Assembly (NCBI GenBank): GCA_030747175.1
Contig: JASLLE010000011.1
Coordinates: 1-47,041, forward strand
DNA from: Dehalococcoidia bacterium
Lineage (GTDB): Bacteria; Chloroflexota; Dehalococcoidia; Lucifugimonadales; Lucifugimonadaceae
Length of the DNA: 47,041 bases
Direction of reading: 5' to 3'
A model generated the notes under the pieces. The model did no database searches and was not told the DNA's origin. It worked only from the letters and a program-made list of their open reading frames with translations. The first letter of the stretch is position 1. Every line of letters starts with the position of its first letter. Of this stretch, positions 16,846 to 25,891 are shown piece after piece. The translations under genes were made by a program, and so were the position numbers.

Positions 16846-16875
16846 CCTTCGGGCGTGCGAAATGGCGTCCGAGGG
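16846..16875 (+). terminator. Possible terminator hairpin after cvpA
   Basis: CCTTCGGGCG (16846-16855) can pair with CGTCCGAGGG (16866-16875) in a 10-bp stem with two G-U pairs. Only a weak T-rich stretch follows (GTATGTTTGG). It begins 8 bases after the cvpA stop. Confidence 0.5.
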
Positions 16876-17009
16876 GGTATGTTTGGTCTGACCATTAGAG
16901 TCCTTCGACACCGTTTAAGTCGGAGGGGACGAAAACGCGAATATCTTTAGAGTCAGACCGACGCCCCGGGTTCTCTCGTGGCAGGGGCGCCGGGGGAGGA
17001 CGACAGCGT

Positions 17010-17561
17010 TTGGATCGCTCTCCGGTTCTGCTGCTGAATCAGAATTATCAGCCGCTCAACGTCTGCGACGTTAGAAGGGCCTTTGTATTGCTCGGCCACG
17101 GCAAAGCCGAGACGCTTGAGATCACGGACGACGTGATCCGGAGCGCATACGAAGAACACGCAGAACCTTCCATCGTCCGTCTCCTCTACATGGTGAAGCG
17201 CCCGTTTCACCAGCGAAGACTCTCGCGTCGAGAGGTATTCATTCGTGATCGCCACACCTGCCAGTACTGCGGCAAAAAGAGCGGCCGCCTGACACTGGAC
17301 CACGTCATGCCCCGTTCGCGTGGAGGAGACCATTCCTGGACCAACATCGTGAGCGCCTGTGATCGCTGCAATCACCGCAAAGCCGGACGCACCCCGCGAG
17401 AAGCCAACATGCTGCTGCGGCGAGAGCCCAGGCCGCCCCGTCCTAACCCGTACGCCTTTTTCCACGTAGGACGCATCCAGGATCAATGGCGGCCTTATCT
17501 GCCGTGGATCGACATCGCATCCGAAGTGGACGTCGGATACGCCGCAGTCGGTGCCGACTAA
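17010..17561 (+). CDS. HNH endonuclease family protein
   Basis: A 183-residue protein with an HNH nuclease domain at about residues 80-135. Two zinc-type CxxC pairs are visible (CQYC and CDRC). LDHVMPRSRGGDHSWTNIV carries the catalytic His and the Asn, and CNHRKAGRT follows. This is the widespread chromosomal HNH type found outside phages; its cellular role is generally unknown. The start is TTG 17010 with GGGAGG about 10 bases upstream. It is a single gene, convergent with the holB-ricT stub pair and 55 bases from it. A toxin or intron role is not indicated. Confidence 0.85.
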   Translation: MDRSPVLLLNQNYQPLNVCDVRRAFVLLGHGKAETLEITDDVIRSAYEEHAEPSIVRLLYMVKRPFHQRRLSRREVFIRDRHTCQYCGKKSGRLTLDHVMPRSRGGDHSWTNIVSACDRCNHRKAGRTPREANMLLRREPRPPRPNPYAFFHVGRIQDQWRPYLPWIDIASEVDVGYAAVGAD

Positions 17562-17616
17562 TCTGAACGAGCCGGGTGCGCGGCGGCGGATCTCAAAAGG
17601 ACAGGTCTGCTCCCCC

Positions 17617-17832
17617 TCAGGCGGTCCGGAGTGCGCGGCCGGCAAGTTCGCCGAGGGACGCGCTGAGCATCTGGCCAGCGCCGATCACCACCGTGGCCTC
17701 CACCTCGATCCCTTTTTCGGTGGACAACTCGACCACGATCACGTCTCCCGGTTTGTTGAGCAGTCCGTTCCCGTCGATAAACAGGACCGGCGAGTTGCGG
17801 GCGATACGGACACCTATCACGTCTCCACTCAA
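17617..17832 (-). CDS. RicT/PSP1-like protein, N-terminal portion only
   Basis: A 71-residue frame starting at TTG 17832, overlapping the holB stop by four bases (TTGA). The sequence VIGVRIARNSPVLFIDGNGL, then a VIVVEL strand and ATVVIGAGQML, resembles the N-terminal 60 residues of RicT (YaaT)/PSP1 proteins, which follow holB in many Gram-positive-type genomes. RicT is a subunit of an Fe-S complex that promotes RNA processing in Bacillus. Family members are usually about 270 residues with a cysteine-rich PSP1 domain; here the frame stops where that domain should begin, and none of the three frames downstream shows its cysteines. It may be a truncated relic or a shortened protein. The family call is inference from pattern and synteny. 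Confidence 0.55.
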   Translation of the reverse strand: MSGDVIGVRIARNSPVLFIDGNGLLNKPGDVIVVELSTEKGIEVEATVVIGAGQMLSASLGELAGRALRTA

Positions 17833-19028
17833 GATGCCGGATCATCCCACCCACCGTCGGACGGCTCATCAGCTTCCCCGAGCTCGATCGCTTCAACTAT
17901 CTCCGGCGGAATGACGGGGAGTTCCAGCATCAGGACTTCCAGGACCACGCGCGGCATTCCATTTCGCCGTAATCCGTCGGCCGCTTTCGCTATCGCTTCG
18001 ATCGCCTGTCTTGGGTCGTCCGCGTTCACAGCCGCGGCGGCATCGGACAAACTCCCGGTCCACGTGATATTGGCTACGGAGTCCGCGGCACCGTGCTTAA
18101 GCAGCAGAATGTCCCGCCAGATTGATGTCCACAGCTCCAACTCGCGCGAGACCAGCTCACGATTGCGCCCGAACTCTCTCGCCATCTCGTTCGCGTACCG
18201 GAACCGTTCTTCGACATCGCCCGCGCTCGTGACAAGCACTCGAAGCACGGCCTGCCGATACCGATCGAGGGTCGTCTCGTCATTCAACGCTGCGAATGCG
18301 CGCCCGGGGCACCCCCCGGCCAGACGGGCCAGTTGCGCTGCCGTTTCAGGGTCCGCCCCGCCACGTTCGATCAAACCCCGTTCGATCTCTTCATTCGGCA
18401 CCGCGTGCAGTTCGATCAACTGACAACGCGAGACAACGGTCTGTGGGAGCGAATCGGCGCTGGGCGCCAGCAGCACGATCACGACCTTCTCGGGCGGTTC
18501 CTCGAGCGTCTTCAACAGGGCGTTCCACCCGGCGCCATCCGGACTCATACGATCCGCGCCGTCAAATATTACGACCCGTCTGCCGCCTTCAAACGGGTTC
18601 AGGGAGACATCATGCTGCATTTCACGAATGTGGCCGATGCTGATTAAGGTCCTGGCCGCGTCCTGCTCCGGCGTACTCTCCCTGGTTCCGGAGCTCAGGC
18701 CGCGTATCGGCGTGTGCGGGTCGATCACCTTGATATCCGCATGAACGTTGCGGCTGATGCGATCACACGGCGCGCAACTCCCGCACGGTGGCGGCGCGTC
18801 ATCACCGAACATGTCCTGCGCAGGCGTGCAGTTCACGAGTCGAGCCAGGTCCATCGCCAGTGTCCGCTTGCCCACTTGATCGGGACCGGTGATCAGGTAG
18901 GCGTGGGCTACCCGCCCCGCTTCATGGGCGCGCCGCAGGTAAAGGCGCGCCGCAGCGTGCCCGATCGTCTGCCATCCGCCGGAATTTCCGGGGGATGAGC
19001 GGGCTTGCGTTGCGTCTGCCGTCGTCAT
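17829..19028 (-). CDS. holB: DNA polymerase III subunit delta'
   Basis: A 399-residue clamp-loader AAA+ subunit of the replicative polymerase. The modified Walker A GPDQVGKR is at residues 48-55. The zinc module has Cys67, Cys82, Cys85 and Cys88 (CGSCAPC). The SRC motif is in VVSRCQLIELH and a CPGRAFAAL segment follows. I chose ATG 19028, 8 bases after the lysA stop; the longer frame would run back into lysA. It is in a tight minus-strand set lysA-holB-ricT stub. Confidence 0.92.
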   Translation of the reverse strand: MTTADATQARSSPGNSGGWQTIGHAAARLYLRRAHEAGRVAHAYLITGPDQVGKRTLAMDLARLVNCTPAQDMFGDDAPPPCGSCAPCDRISRNVHADIKVIDPHTPIRGLSSGTRESTPEQDAARTLISIGHIREMQHDVSLNPFEGGRRVVIFDGADRMSPDGAGWNALLKTLEEPPEKVVIVLLAPSADSLPQTVVSRCQLIELHAVPNEEIERGLIERGGADPETAAQLARLAGGCPGRAFAALNDETTLDRYRQAVLRVLVTSAGDVEERFRYANEMAREFGRNRELVSRELELWTSIWRDILLLKHGAADSVANITWTGSLSDAAAAVNADDPRQAIEAIAKAADGLRRNGMPRVVLEVLMLELPVIPPEIVEAIELGEADEPSDGGWDDPAS

Positions 19029-19035
19029 CAATCGC

Positions 19036-20352
19036 TCACAGGATGCTTGACGAGAGCAGGTCGTCGTACGTCTCCCGGCGGCGGATGAGACGAGCTTCGC
19101 CATCGTTCACGAGAACGACGGCCGGCCGCAGCGACATGTTGTAGTTACTGGCCATCGAAAGGCAATACGCGCCCGAGGCCGCTATCGCGACCACGTCGCC
19201 GGTCTCCAGCGGCGGGAGCGGAGCGTCCTTTGCCAGCAGGTCGCCGGACTCGCAGTACTTGCCAGCGATGGTCACGTTGCCGGCGACCGGTTCCGCCGGC
19301 CCGTTCGCTTTGACGACCGAGTAGCCCGCCCCGTACAGAGCGGGTCGGATGTTGTCGCCCATCCCGCCATCGACGCTGACGTACTTGCGCACGCCGGGGA
19401 TGTCCTTCGTGCCGCCGACCGAATACACGGCGACCCCGGCCCGGCCGACGATCGCCCGGCCCGGTTCAAGAATCAGGCGCGGCTCATCCAGGCCGAAACT
19501 GTCGCAGGCCTCGCGTACCGACGCACTTATCGCAGCGGCGTACTCGGAAATCTCCGGCGGCGGTGTATCCGAAACGTATCCGATCGCGAAGCCACCGCCG
19601 GGGCTGAATATCCGCTGCTCAAGCCCGTGTTTCCGCATCTCCGCGACGAACTCCAGCACGTACGGGATCGCCTGCGTGTATGGCTCCAGTTCGAAGATCG
19701 GTGAACCGAGATGGAAGTGAATGCCCGCCACGTCCAGGTTGGACTTGTCCAGGGCATGCTTCACGGCCTCCTCCGCCTGGCCGGTTTCGATCGGAAAACC
19801 GAATTTCTGGTCGAGAACGCCGGTGGAGGTGAGCAGGTGTGTGTGGCCGTCGATGCTCGGCGAGACCCGCAATAGAACCTGCTGCGTTACGCCTTTCTTT
19901 CGGGCGACATCGTCTAGCAGGTCGATCTCGTACATGCTGTCGACCGTGACCAGCTCGATGCCGTAGTCCAGCGCCTCTTCCAGCTCTGCCCGGCTCTTGT
20001 TATTGCCGTGAAAATTAATCTCGGCGGCCGGAAAGTCAGCGGCGCGCGCGATGGCAAGTTCGCCGCCCGTCACGACATCCATGCCTACTCCTTCCTCGTC
20101 GAGAATCTTCGCCAGCGCCGGGCTTGCAAACGCTTTGGAAGAGTAGGAGACGTGCGAATCCGGGTACTCTGACTCGAAGCTGCCCACGAACGCACGACAC
20201 ATGGCGCGGATGGTGTACTCGTCGTAGATGTAAAGGGGAGTCCCGTACGTCTCCGCGAGCGACACCACGTCGCACCCGCCGACGGTGAGACGGCCGGCGG
20301 CGTTCGCCGCGGCGGTCATCGGCAGCAGTTCCTGATTCGGGATCTCGGTCAA
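19036..20352 (-). CDS. lysA: Diaminopimelate decarboxylase
   Basis: A 438-residue PLP-dependent fold III decarboxylase that converts meso-diaminopimelate to lysine. The PLP lysine is Lys73 in YSSKAFASPAL; HFHLGSPIFE, SPGGGFAIGY, EPGRAIVGRAG, CESGDLLAKD and GAYCLSMASNYN complete the active site. I chose TTG 20352 because AAAGG lies 6 bases upstream; ATG 20319 and a GTG at 20394 lack such a site. The meso-DAP-binding CESGD motif argues against ornithine or arginine decarboxylase. Its stop lies 7 bases before holB. Confidence 0.94.
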   Translation of the reverse strand: MTEIPNQELLPMTAAANAAGRLTVGGCDVVSLAETYGTPLYIYDEYTIRAMCRAFVGSFESEYPDSHVSYSSKAFASPALAKILDEEGVGMDVVTGGELAIARAADFPAAEINFHGNNKSRAELEEALDYGIELVTVDSMYEIDLLDDVARKKGVTQQVLLRVSPSIDGHTHLLTSTGVLDQKFGFPIETGQAEEAVKHALDKSNLDVAGIHFHLGSPIFELEPYTQAIPYVLEFVAEMRKHGLEQRIFSPGGGFAIGYVSDTPPPEISEYAAAISASVREACDSFGLDEPRLILEPGRAIVGRAGVAVYSVGGTKDIPGVRKYVSVDGGMGDNIRPALYGAGYSVVKANGPAEPVAGNVTIAGKYCESGDLLAKDAPLPPLETGDVVAIAASGAYCLSMASNYNMSLRPAVVLVNDGEARLIRRRETYDDLLSSSIL

Positions 20353-20523
20353 AGGTCGCCTTTCTCTGTTTGTTATTCGGGTCGAATCCGGCACGAGAGG
20401 CGAAATCGGGGTGCGGGGGCGTGCACCTCCGTCCCGCCGAGTTCATCAGATAGATGGTAGGAATGGTATGCGAACGGCGTCAACGCCGGGCGTCATACCT
20501 CGCATAACCTCATCGCCGTTCAG

Positions 20524-20546
20524 GTACCGAGACTATACTTCGGTAC
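20524..20546 (+). promoter_or_regulatory. Inverted repeat enclosing a TATACT element upstream of selD
   Basis: GTACCGA (20524-20530) and TCGGTAC (20540-20546) form a perfect 7-bp inverted repeat, and the 9 bases between contain TATACT (20534-20539), a good -10 hexamer. No clear -35 was found. An operator overlying a -10 would suit repression of selD, but a hairpin in an untranslated RNA is equally possible. The rest of the lysA-selD gap (20353-20622) shows nothing else that I can support. Confidence 0.4.
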
Positions 20547-20622
20547 AGGCGGGCGAACATGGACGCAATTGGGTCTTCTACCCTGGCGCGCCGCTTCGCT
20601 CTAGATCGGGAATCCCTTCAGA

Positions 20623-21675
20623 ATGTCACAGACAACGGATGTCAGGCTGACCAGCCTGGCCTCCTGTGCCGGCTGAGCTGGCAAGTACAGTCAAGCCGAC
20701 CTGGCGCAGGTTCTGCGTCAGCTACCGAACATCATGCCGTTCGATCCCAACGTTCTCGTCGGGTTCGAAACGGGCGATGACGCCGCGATCTATCGCGTCA
20801 CGGACGAGATCGCTCTCGTTCTGACACTCGATTTCTTCCCGCCCATCGTCGACGATCCTTACGACTACGGCGCCATCGCCGTAGCCAATGCCGTGAGCGA
20901 CGTTTACGCAGTCGGCGGGCGTCCCGTCGCGGGCCTGAACATCGCCGGTTTCCCGGAAATCCTGACCCACGAAACGATCGCGAAGATCCTTGAGGGCGGC
21001 GCCGCCAAAGCCGCGGAAGCCGGTTTTCCGATCATAGGCGGACACACCGTAAGAGATAACGAGCCCAAGTACGGGATGGCCGTGACGGGCTTCGTGCACC
21101 CGGGAAAACAGGTGACAAACGCCGCCGCCAGGGTCGGCGACAAGCTGGTGCTGACAAAGCCACTCGGGACCGGGATCATCGCCACCGCGGGCAAAGAGCA
21201 GGTAGCCGCCCCGGAAGTACTCGCGACCGCCGTGAAATCGATGTCAACGCTCAACCGGGACGCGGCCGACGCCATGATCGCGGTCGACGCGCACTCAGCG
21301 ACGGACGTCACCGGGTTTGGACTCGTCGGCCATTTGATGGGTATGACCAGGGCCAGCGGCGTTAACGCCCGGCTCTGGCGCAGCACACTGCCCGTGCTGG
21401 ACAGCACGATCGATCTGATCGACGCGGGTATGGTCCCCGGTGGTACACACCGCAACCTGGCGTCGCTGGGAGATGGAGTGGCCTGGGACGAGGCGCTCAC
21501 CGCTGCCGATAAATTCCTCATGGCGGACCCGCAAACATCGGGCGGGATGCTTATCTCGGTGTCCGAGAAGTCGCTCGACGAACTGCTTTTGCGGCTCCGC
21601 GACGCCGGAACGCTCGCCGCCGCCGTCGTCGGAGAAATCGTTCCCGGCCCGGGCGTGGTTGAAGCCCGGCAATAG
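20623..21675 (+). CDS. selD: Selenide, water dikinase (selenophosphate synthetase) with selenocysteine at residue 18
   Basis: SelD makes selenophosphate from selenide and ATP for selenocysteine and selenouridine synthesis. A plain frame would begin only at 20734, but in-phase sequence upstream from ATG 20623 reads SLASCAG, then TGA at 20674-20676, then AGKYS, matching the SelD active-site loop in which Cys or Sec is followed three residues later by an essential Lys (here Lys21). Reading TGA as selenocysteine gives a 350-residue protein of normal SelD length. Further motifs are the GDDAAIY, LTLDFFPPIVDDPYDYG and GGHTVRDNEPKYG segments. Translation needs SelA, SelB and tRNA-Sec, none of which is in the window. 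TGA is a normal stop for many neighbours, so general reassignment is excluded. Confidence 0.93.
20663..20710 (+). promoter_or_regulatory. Candidate SECIS-type stem-loop around the selD UGA
   Basis: CCTGTGCC (20663-20670) pairs with GGCGCAGG (20703-20710) over 8 bp with one G-U, continued by GGC (20671-20673) with GCC (20695-20697). The UGA at 20674 sits in the upper part, and a small CTG/CAG helix caps a GCAAGTA loop at 20681-20687. Bacterial SECIS hairpins lie at and just after the UGA and bind SelB. The apical loop is close to the UGA, so the exact fold is uncertain. Confidence 0.5.
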
Positions 21676-21802
21676 CTTCGTCACGGCGATGAACGGCTTG
21701 ACGATTCAGGAATATCCGTTACCGGATTAGCTAGTAGCCGAAACCGCCACCCCACTACGCTGCCATGGCCCGCATGTAACACCAGGCAACCCCGGGACGA
21801 CC

Positions 21803-24800
21803 ATGTCCAGACAGGGGGCGATGCGCGGGCATGACGGTATAGGCGAACGTGATGTGCGGCGCACATCGCTCCGCCTGAGGCGACCAGGGGTTGGTTTGAT
21901 CCAGGACGGCCACGAACGACCGCCGGAACGGGACCCATCCGGACGGCCCGATTCCGCTCCCATAACACGCGTCCTCCACATGGATGCGAACGGGCGCGTC
22001 ATTCGCGACCCGAAAGACGACGACTTGCGGGACCGCGGAATCCAGAATCCCGACGTCGATTCGATGTCGCTTGCCGACCTGCTTCCTCAATCCGCGACCT
22101 CAGACCTGATAGCCGCCATCCGGGCCGCGGCAGATACAGGGAACGCACAGTTCCTGGAGTTCGATCTGCTTTCAGAAGACGGCGTCCGGCGCATCCATGC
22201 CGAGGCGGCGTCGGACCCGGACCACCAGGGCGAGTTCGTGGTGACCGCCCGGGAATACTCCCCCACCCATTCACCAGAATCACAAGTATCGGAGGAACGA
22301 TCGCAAGCGGCGGAGCGCTTCGCGGCGATGGCGGCCGAGACAAGTGATCCGGGCGCTGTATTCCAGGCATTCGCGGGCGTTCTTGCGGAGCGTCTGCCTT
22401 ATGACCGTCTCAGCGTCGTAACCGTAGATCACGACCGCGACGAGCAGCGTGTCATTTTCTCGACAGACGCTGATCAGGACGCGGTAATCCCCCTTTCCGG
22501 CACCGCCATCGAGATCGTCTCTCGAATAAACGAACCCCTGGCCGTACCCGCCGCGATTCCGTCGGTGATCGTCACGCCACTCCGGGCATCCGGCGAGGTC
22601 GTTGCCTACCTGAGCCTCCACGCCAACGCATGGGAGTCGTTCAGCGACCACGACCTGGGCATCGTCGTGGACCTCTGCCCCCCGCTCGCTGCCGCGCTGG
22701 GGGCAGACCAGCATCGAAAATCAGCGGCACGCACGATGGCGGAGCAAAGCGCCCTGGAATCGATCAGCGCCATCACGGCAACGGCCGGTGACCTCCGCAC
22801 GATGCTGGAAGTGACCGTCGACAGGGTGCATCGCAGCGGCAGGTTCGCCTTTGTCAGGGCGGAGGCCGCGACAACCGCCAAATACGCCATTTCGGGTCCG
22901 GAAATCATGGCCGCCCGCGGGGAAGCGCCTCCCGCGTCGGCCGAGGCCGCTCCGGAGGTTGTTGTTGAGAGTTATACCCCCGGAAAGTGGACGATCGGCG
23001 CCACCTCTGAGCCCCTTGGCCTGATCTCTGTCCAACCCGTTGACGTGGGCGGCATCGACCAGACGGATGATCGCTTTCTCGCGGAGTGCGCTCGCAGGCT
23101 CGCCCAGGGAATCGCACGACTACGATCTGAACAGGAACTCGAGCGTCTCAGGCTGGAAATCGACTCCTCCAGAGAGATAGAGCGCGTCACGGCCGGGCTG
23201 TCCGATCTGGACGCCCTGGTCGAAATGGCGGCGGAAGAAATAAAGCGTTTCGCCGGGCCGGTCTCCCTGGTTGTCCGGGTCAATCTACCGGGCGTGGAGC
23301 AGGTTCGGCTCGAACATCGCGTAAATGTTTCTTCTCAACAAACCCCACAGGGCGACGCTGATCCCTTTGGGGAGTCGTCAGCGGTTGTCCCACTCCTCAG
23401 TCCCGCCGGGATCATCGGAGAGGTCTCGGCCTCCTGGCGCAACGCTGAGGATACGCGTGCCGGGCTGCGCAGGCTGGAAGCAATGACTCCACGCCTTGCG
23501 GAGCGAATTCACGCGCTGCTGCTCATGGAAAGCTCGGCGGCGCTGTCCAGGGACTCCACGAGTCTTGCGGAACTCGAGGCGGCGATCGAACACTGTGCCG
23601 ATCCGGGCCTGGCGCTCGAGGAGGCAACCTCTGTCCTGTCTGATCGGCTCGGGGGAGCGCGGGTCTCTATCTCGAGGCTTGTGGACGGGAATGAGGCCCT
23701 TTCCGAGTTATCGGTAAGCGGACTCAAGATCGACGGCTGGTCCGCCGGCGCAAGCCGCCCGTTGGCCGGCAGCCTGGAGGAAAGCGCCGCGCTCGCCTCC
23801 GGTCCAATTTCAAGTTCTGGCGCATCACCGGACGCCCTCGTGGCCAGCTGGCCTGCCGAAGCGATGGCGGTCGGCGCCGGCATTCGTTCCCTCGCGTCGG
23901 TCGTACTTCCCACCGGCGCTGAGGTTTCGGCATGGCTCTCGGCAAGATCGCCTCGGACCCCGGATTTTTCGGATGGAGATATCGAACTTCTCCGGAGGGC
24001 GGCGGCTTTGATCGCCGGGCCCGTGTTGCGCCTCTGTTCCGAGTCCGCCAGTACCACGGACTCCGCGCCCGGTTCTGACTGGGAGACGATGGCCCGCATT
24101 GGACATCTCAGCCAGTCTTCGCCCGGTCTCGAAGTCTCATACTCGAGACTGGCAGCGGAACTCGCCAGTGTGGTGGAGTTCGATCAGATCGAGGTCGCAA
24201 TCCTTGGCCCGGCCCCCGAAATCGGCCGGCGCGTCTACCTGGGCGGCAAACCGGTACCCGGGTGGGAGCAGGGGTCTGAGTTCCGGCTCTCCGGAACGGT
24301 GGCGGAAACGGTGATCCGTAGCAGGGCCGGTATGTTTTTGAGCGGCGAATCACCGGCGGGATTGGCGAGCAAATTCCCGGTCCAGGCGGCGGCGCTCGCC
24401 GCGGAGTTGCGGTCATTTGTGGGCGCCCCTCTCGTCATCAACGACGAGCCGGTCGGCAGCCTGGTTGTCAGGTCAACCGATCCGGCCGCATATTCACGTC
24501 GAGAACTGGCGATCGTGGAAGCCGTCGCCGTCCACATGTCTTCCGCAATCGCCCGTGGACGATTACGGGAACAGATCGAACGGCAACGCCGAGAGAGCGA
24601 AGCACTCGCCTCTATCGGATCATCATGGGATCTTGAGCCGGACGTGGCGGCTGAGCGCGCCGCTATCGCGTTCCGGCGGCTGGTTGAATGTGACGGCCTC
24701 GTCGTAACAACAGTGTCTGCGGATGCGGATACGGTTCGCGTGGTGGTAGCTCACGGCGTTGATGAAGCTGAAGAGCAGTTCTTTGCCGGACGCATAGACC

Positions 24801-25837
24801 GGCTCCGGTCAAAATCAGACAGCCCGGGCAGCAGGAGCACGGACAACTACGCCTCGTCGCTTCGCGCCCGTATCGGTCCGATGTCGCGACCTCTTGGCTA
24901 CATCCACGCCTTCTCTTCAAGACCGGATGCTTTTACCTCCGACGACTCGGATCTGCTCCAGCGCGTGGGTGAACGGCTCGGCAGTGTGTTTGAACGGGTT
25001 CGCGCCGCCGATCATTCTTCCCGTCTCTCCGCCGAGCAGGGTCTTCGCCGAAAACTGGACGCGCAGAACCGTGAATTGAGAGAGCTGACCATCTCGCGCG
25101 ATCGTTTCCTCAAGACGATCGTCCATGAGTTGCACACGCCTTTGATGTCCGTCCAGTTGATCACAGACCTCTTGATGCAGAACGCTCCTTCGAACCTCGG
25201 TGAGGAGCAGATGGCCCAGCTTGGCCTGATTGCCGATAGCGGAGAGCGGCTCCAGGATCTGGTCGGAAACCTGTTGGACGTGTCCCAGATCCAGTCCGAC
25301 ACGTTTGAACTGGCCTACGAGGAGTTTGACTCAAGCCCGTTGATACGAGACATCTGCCAGTCCTTCAGCGGCCTGCTCGCTGTTCGCGGCCAGCGCCTTG
25401 AGTTAAGCCGCCCGGACGAGCCTCTCTGGCTTAACGCCGATCCGGCCAGGTTCTCTTCCATGATGTCCAACCTGATCAGTAACGCCTGCAAGTACTCGGA
25501 TGATGGCACGGCGATCCGGATTCAGGTCGATCGCGAAGGCTCGCAGTTGCATATCGCGATAATCGACCCGGGCATCGGGATCTCTGAAGACGACCTTGCT
25601 CGCCTGTTTGCGCCGTTCGAACGCGGTACGAACCCGGACGCCCTTCGGCTCCCCAGGACCGGGCTCGGCCTGGTAATCGCCCGGTCGATCGCCCGCCTTC
25701 ACGGCGGCGATCTCACGCTGGAATCAGGACCGGGCGCCGGAACGACTGCGCGGTTCCACATCGAGGGTGTCCACGACGGACCGTCCGAGGCGTATCAAGC
25801 GAGCGTCGCAGCACGGACCCGGAATCTGGAAAGTTAG
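21803..25837 (+). CDS. Large soluble sensor histidine kinase with multiple GAF-like domains
   Basis: A protein of up to 1344 residues without membrane segments. A PAS-like start (about 53-140) is followed by about six GAF-like modules (roughly 165-1060). The phosphoacceptor His is near residue 1108 in VHELHTPL, a variant of HELRTPL. An HATPase domain follows with NLISNACKY, IDPGIGISEDDLARLF and TGLGLVIARSI. GAF arrays usually bind small ligands or cofactors; the ligands here are unknown. No response regulator is adjacent, so it is an orphan kinase, 127 bases after selD on the same strand. The start is uncertain: ATG 21803 gives an arginine-rich N-terminus with no clear ribosome-binding site, and later starts up to ATG 21980 are possible. 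Confidence 0.88.
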   Translation: MSRQGAMRGHDGIGERDVRRTSLRLRRPGVGLIQDGHERPPERDPSGRPDSAPITRVLHMDANGRVIRDPKDDDLRDRGIQNPDVDSMSLADLLPQSATSDLIAAIRAAADTGNAQFLEFDLLSEDGVRRIHAEAASDPDHQGEFVVTAREYSPTHSPESQVSEERSQAAERFAAMAAETSDPGAVFQAFAGVLAERLPYDRLSVVTVDHDRDEQRVIFSTDADQDAVIPLSGTAIEIVSRINEPLAVPAAIPSVIVTPLRASGEVVAYLSLHANAWESFSDHDLGIVVDLCPPLAAALGADQHRKSAARTMAEQSALESISAITATAGDLRTMLEVTVDRVHRSGRFAFVRAEAATTAKYAISGPEIMAARGEAPPASAEAAPEVVVESYTPGKWTIGATSEPLGLISVQPVDVGGIDQTDDRFLAECARRLAQGIARLRSEQELERLRLEIDSSREIERVTAGLSDLDALVEMAAEEIKRFAGPVSLVVRVNLPGVEQVRLEHRVNVSSQQTPQGDADPFGESSAVVPLLSPAGIIGEVSASWRNAEDTRAGLRRLEAMTPRLAERIHALLLMESSAALSRDSTSLAELEAAIEHCADPGLALEEATSVLSDRLGGARVSISRLVDGNEALSELSVSGLKIDGWSAGASRPLAGSLEESAALASGPISSSGASPDALVASWPAEAMAVGAGIRSLASVVLPTGAEVSAWLSARSPRTPDFSDGDIELLRRAAALIAGPVLRLCSESASTTDSAPGSDWETMARIGHLSQSSPGLEVSYSRLAAELASVVEFDQIEVAILGPAPEIGRRVYLGGKPVPGWEQGSEFRLSGTVAETVIRSRAGMFLSGESPAGLASKFPVQAAALAAELRSFVGAPLVINDEPVGSLVVRSTDPAAYSRRELAIVEAVAVHMSSAIARGRLREQIERQRRESEALASIGSSWDLEPDVAAERAAIAFRRLVECDGLVVTTVSADADTVRVVVAHGVDEAEEQFFAGRIDRLRSKSDSPGSRSTDNYASSLRARIGPMSRPLGYIHAFSSRPDAFTSDDSDLLQRVGERLGSVFERVRAADHSSRLSAEQGLRRKLDAQNRELRELTISRDRFLKTIVHELHTPLMSVQLITDLLMQNAPSNLGEEQMAQLGLIADSGERLQDLVGNLLDVSQIQSDTFELAYEEFDSSPLIRDICQSFSGLLAVRGQRLELSRPDEPLWLNADPARFSSMMSNLISNACKYSDDGTAIRIQVDREGSQLHIAIIDPGIGISEDDLARLFAPFERGTNPDALRLPRTGLGLVIARSIARLHGGDLTLESGPGAGTTARFHIEGVHDGPSEAYQASVAARTRNLES

Positions 25838-25891
25838 TCACCGGTACGACAATCATCGGTCTTTTCACCACGTTCGGGCTGCGCCCGCGCT

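Noticed and set aside
20674-20676. UGA read as tryptophan by an altered code
   Set aside because: TGA ends many genes in this window (trpS, trpD, holB, plsC), so the code is standard; the SelD context fits selenocysteine.
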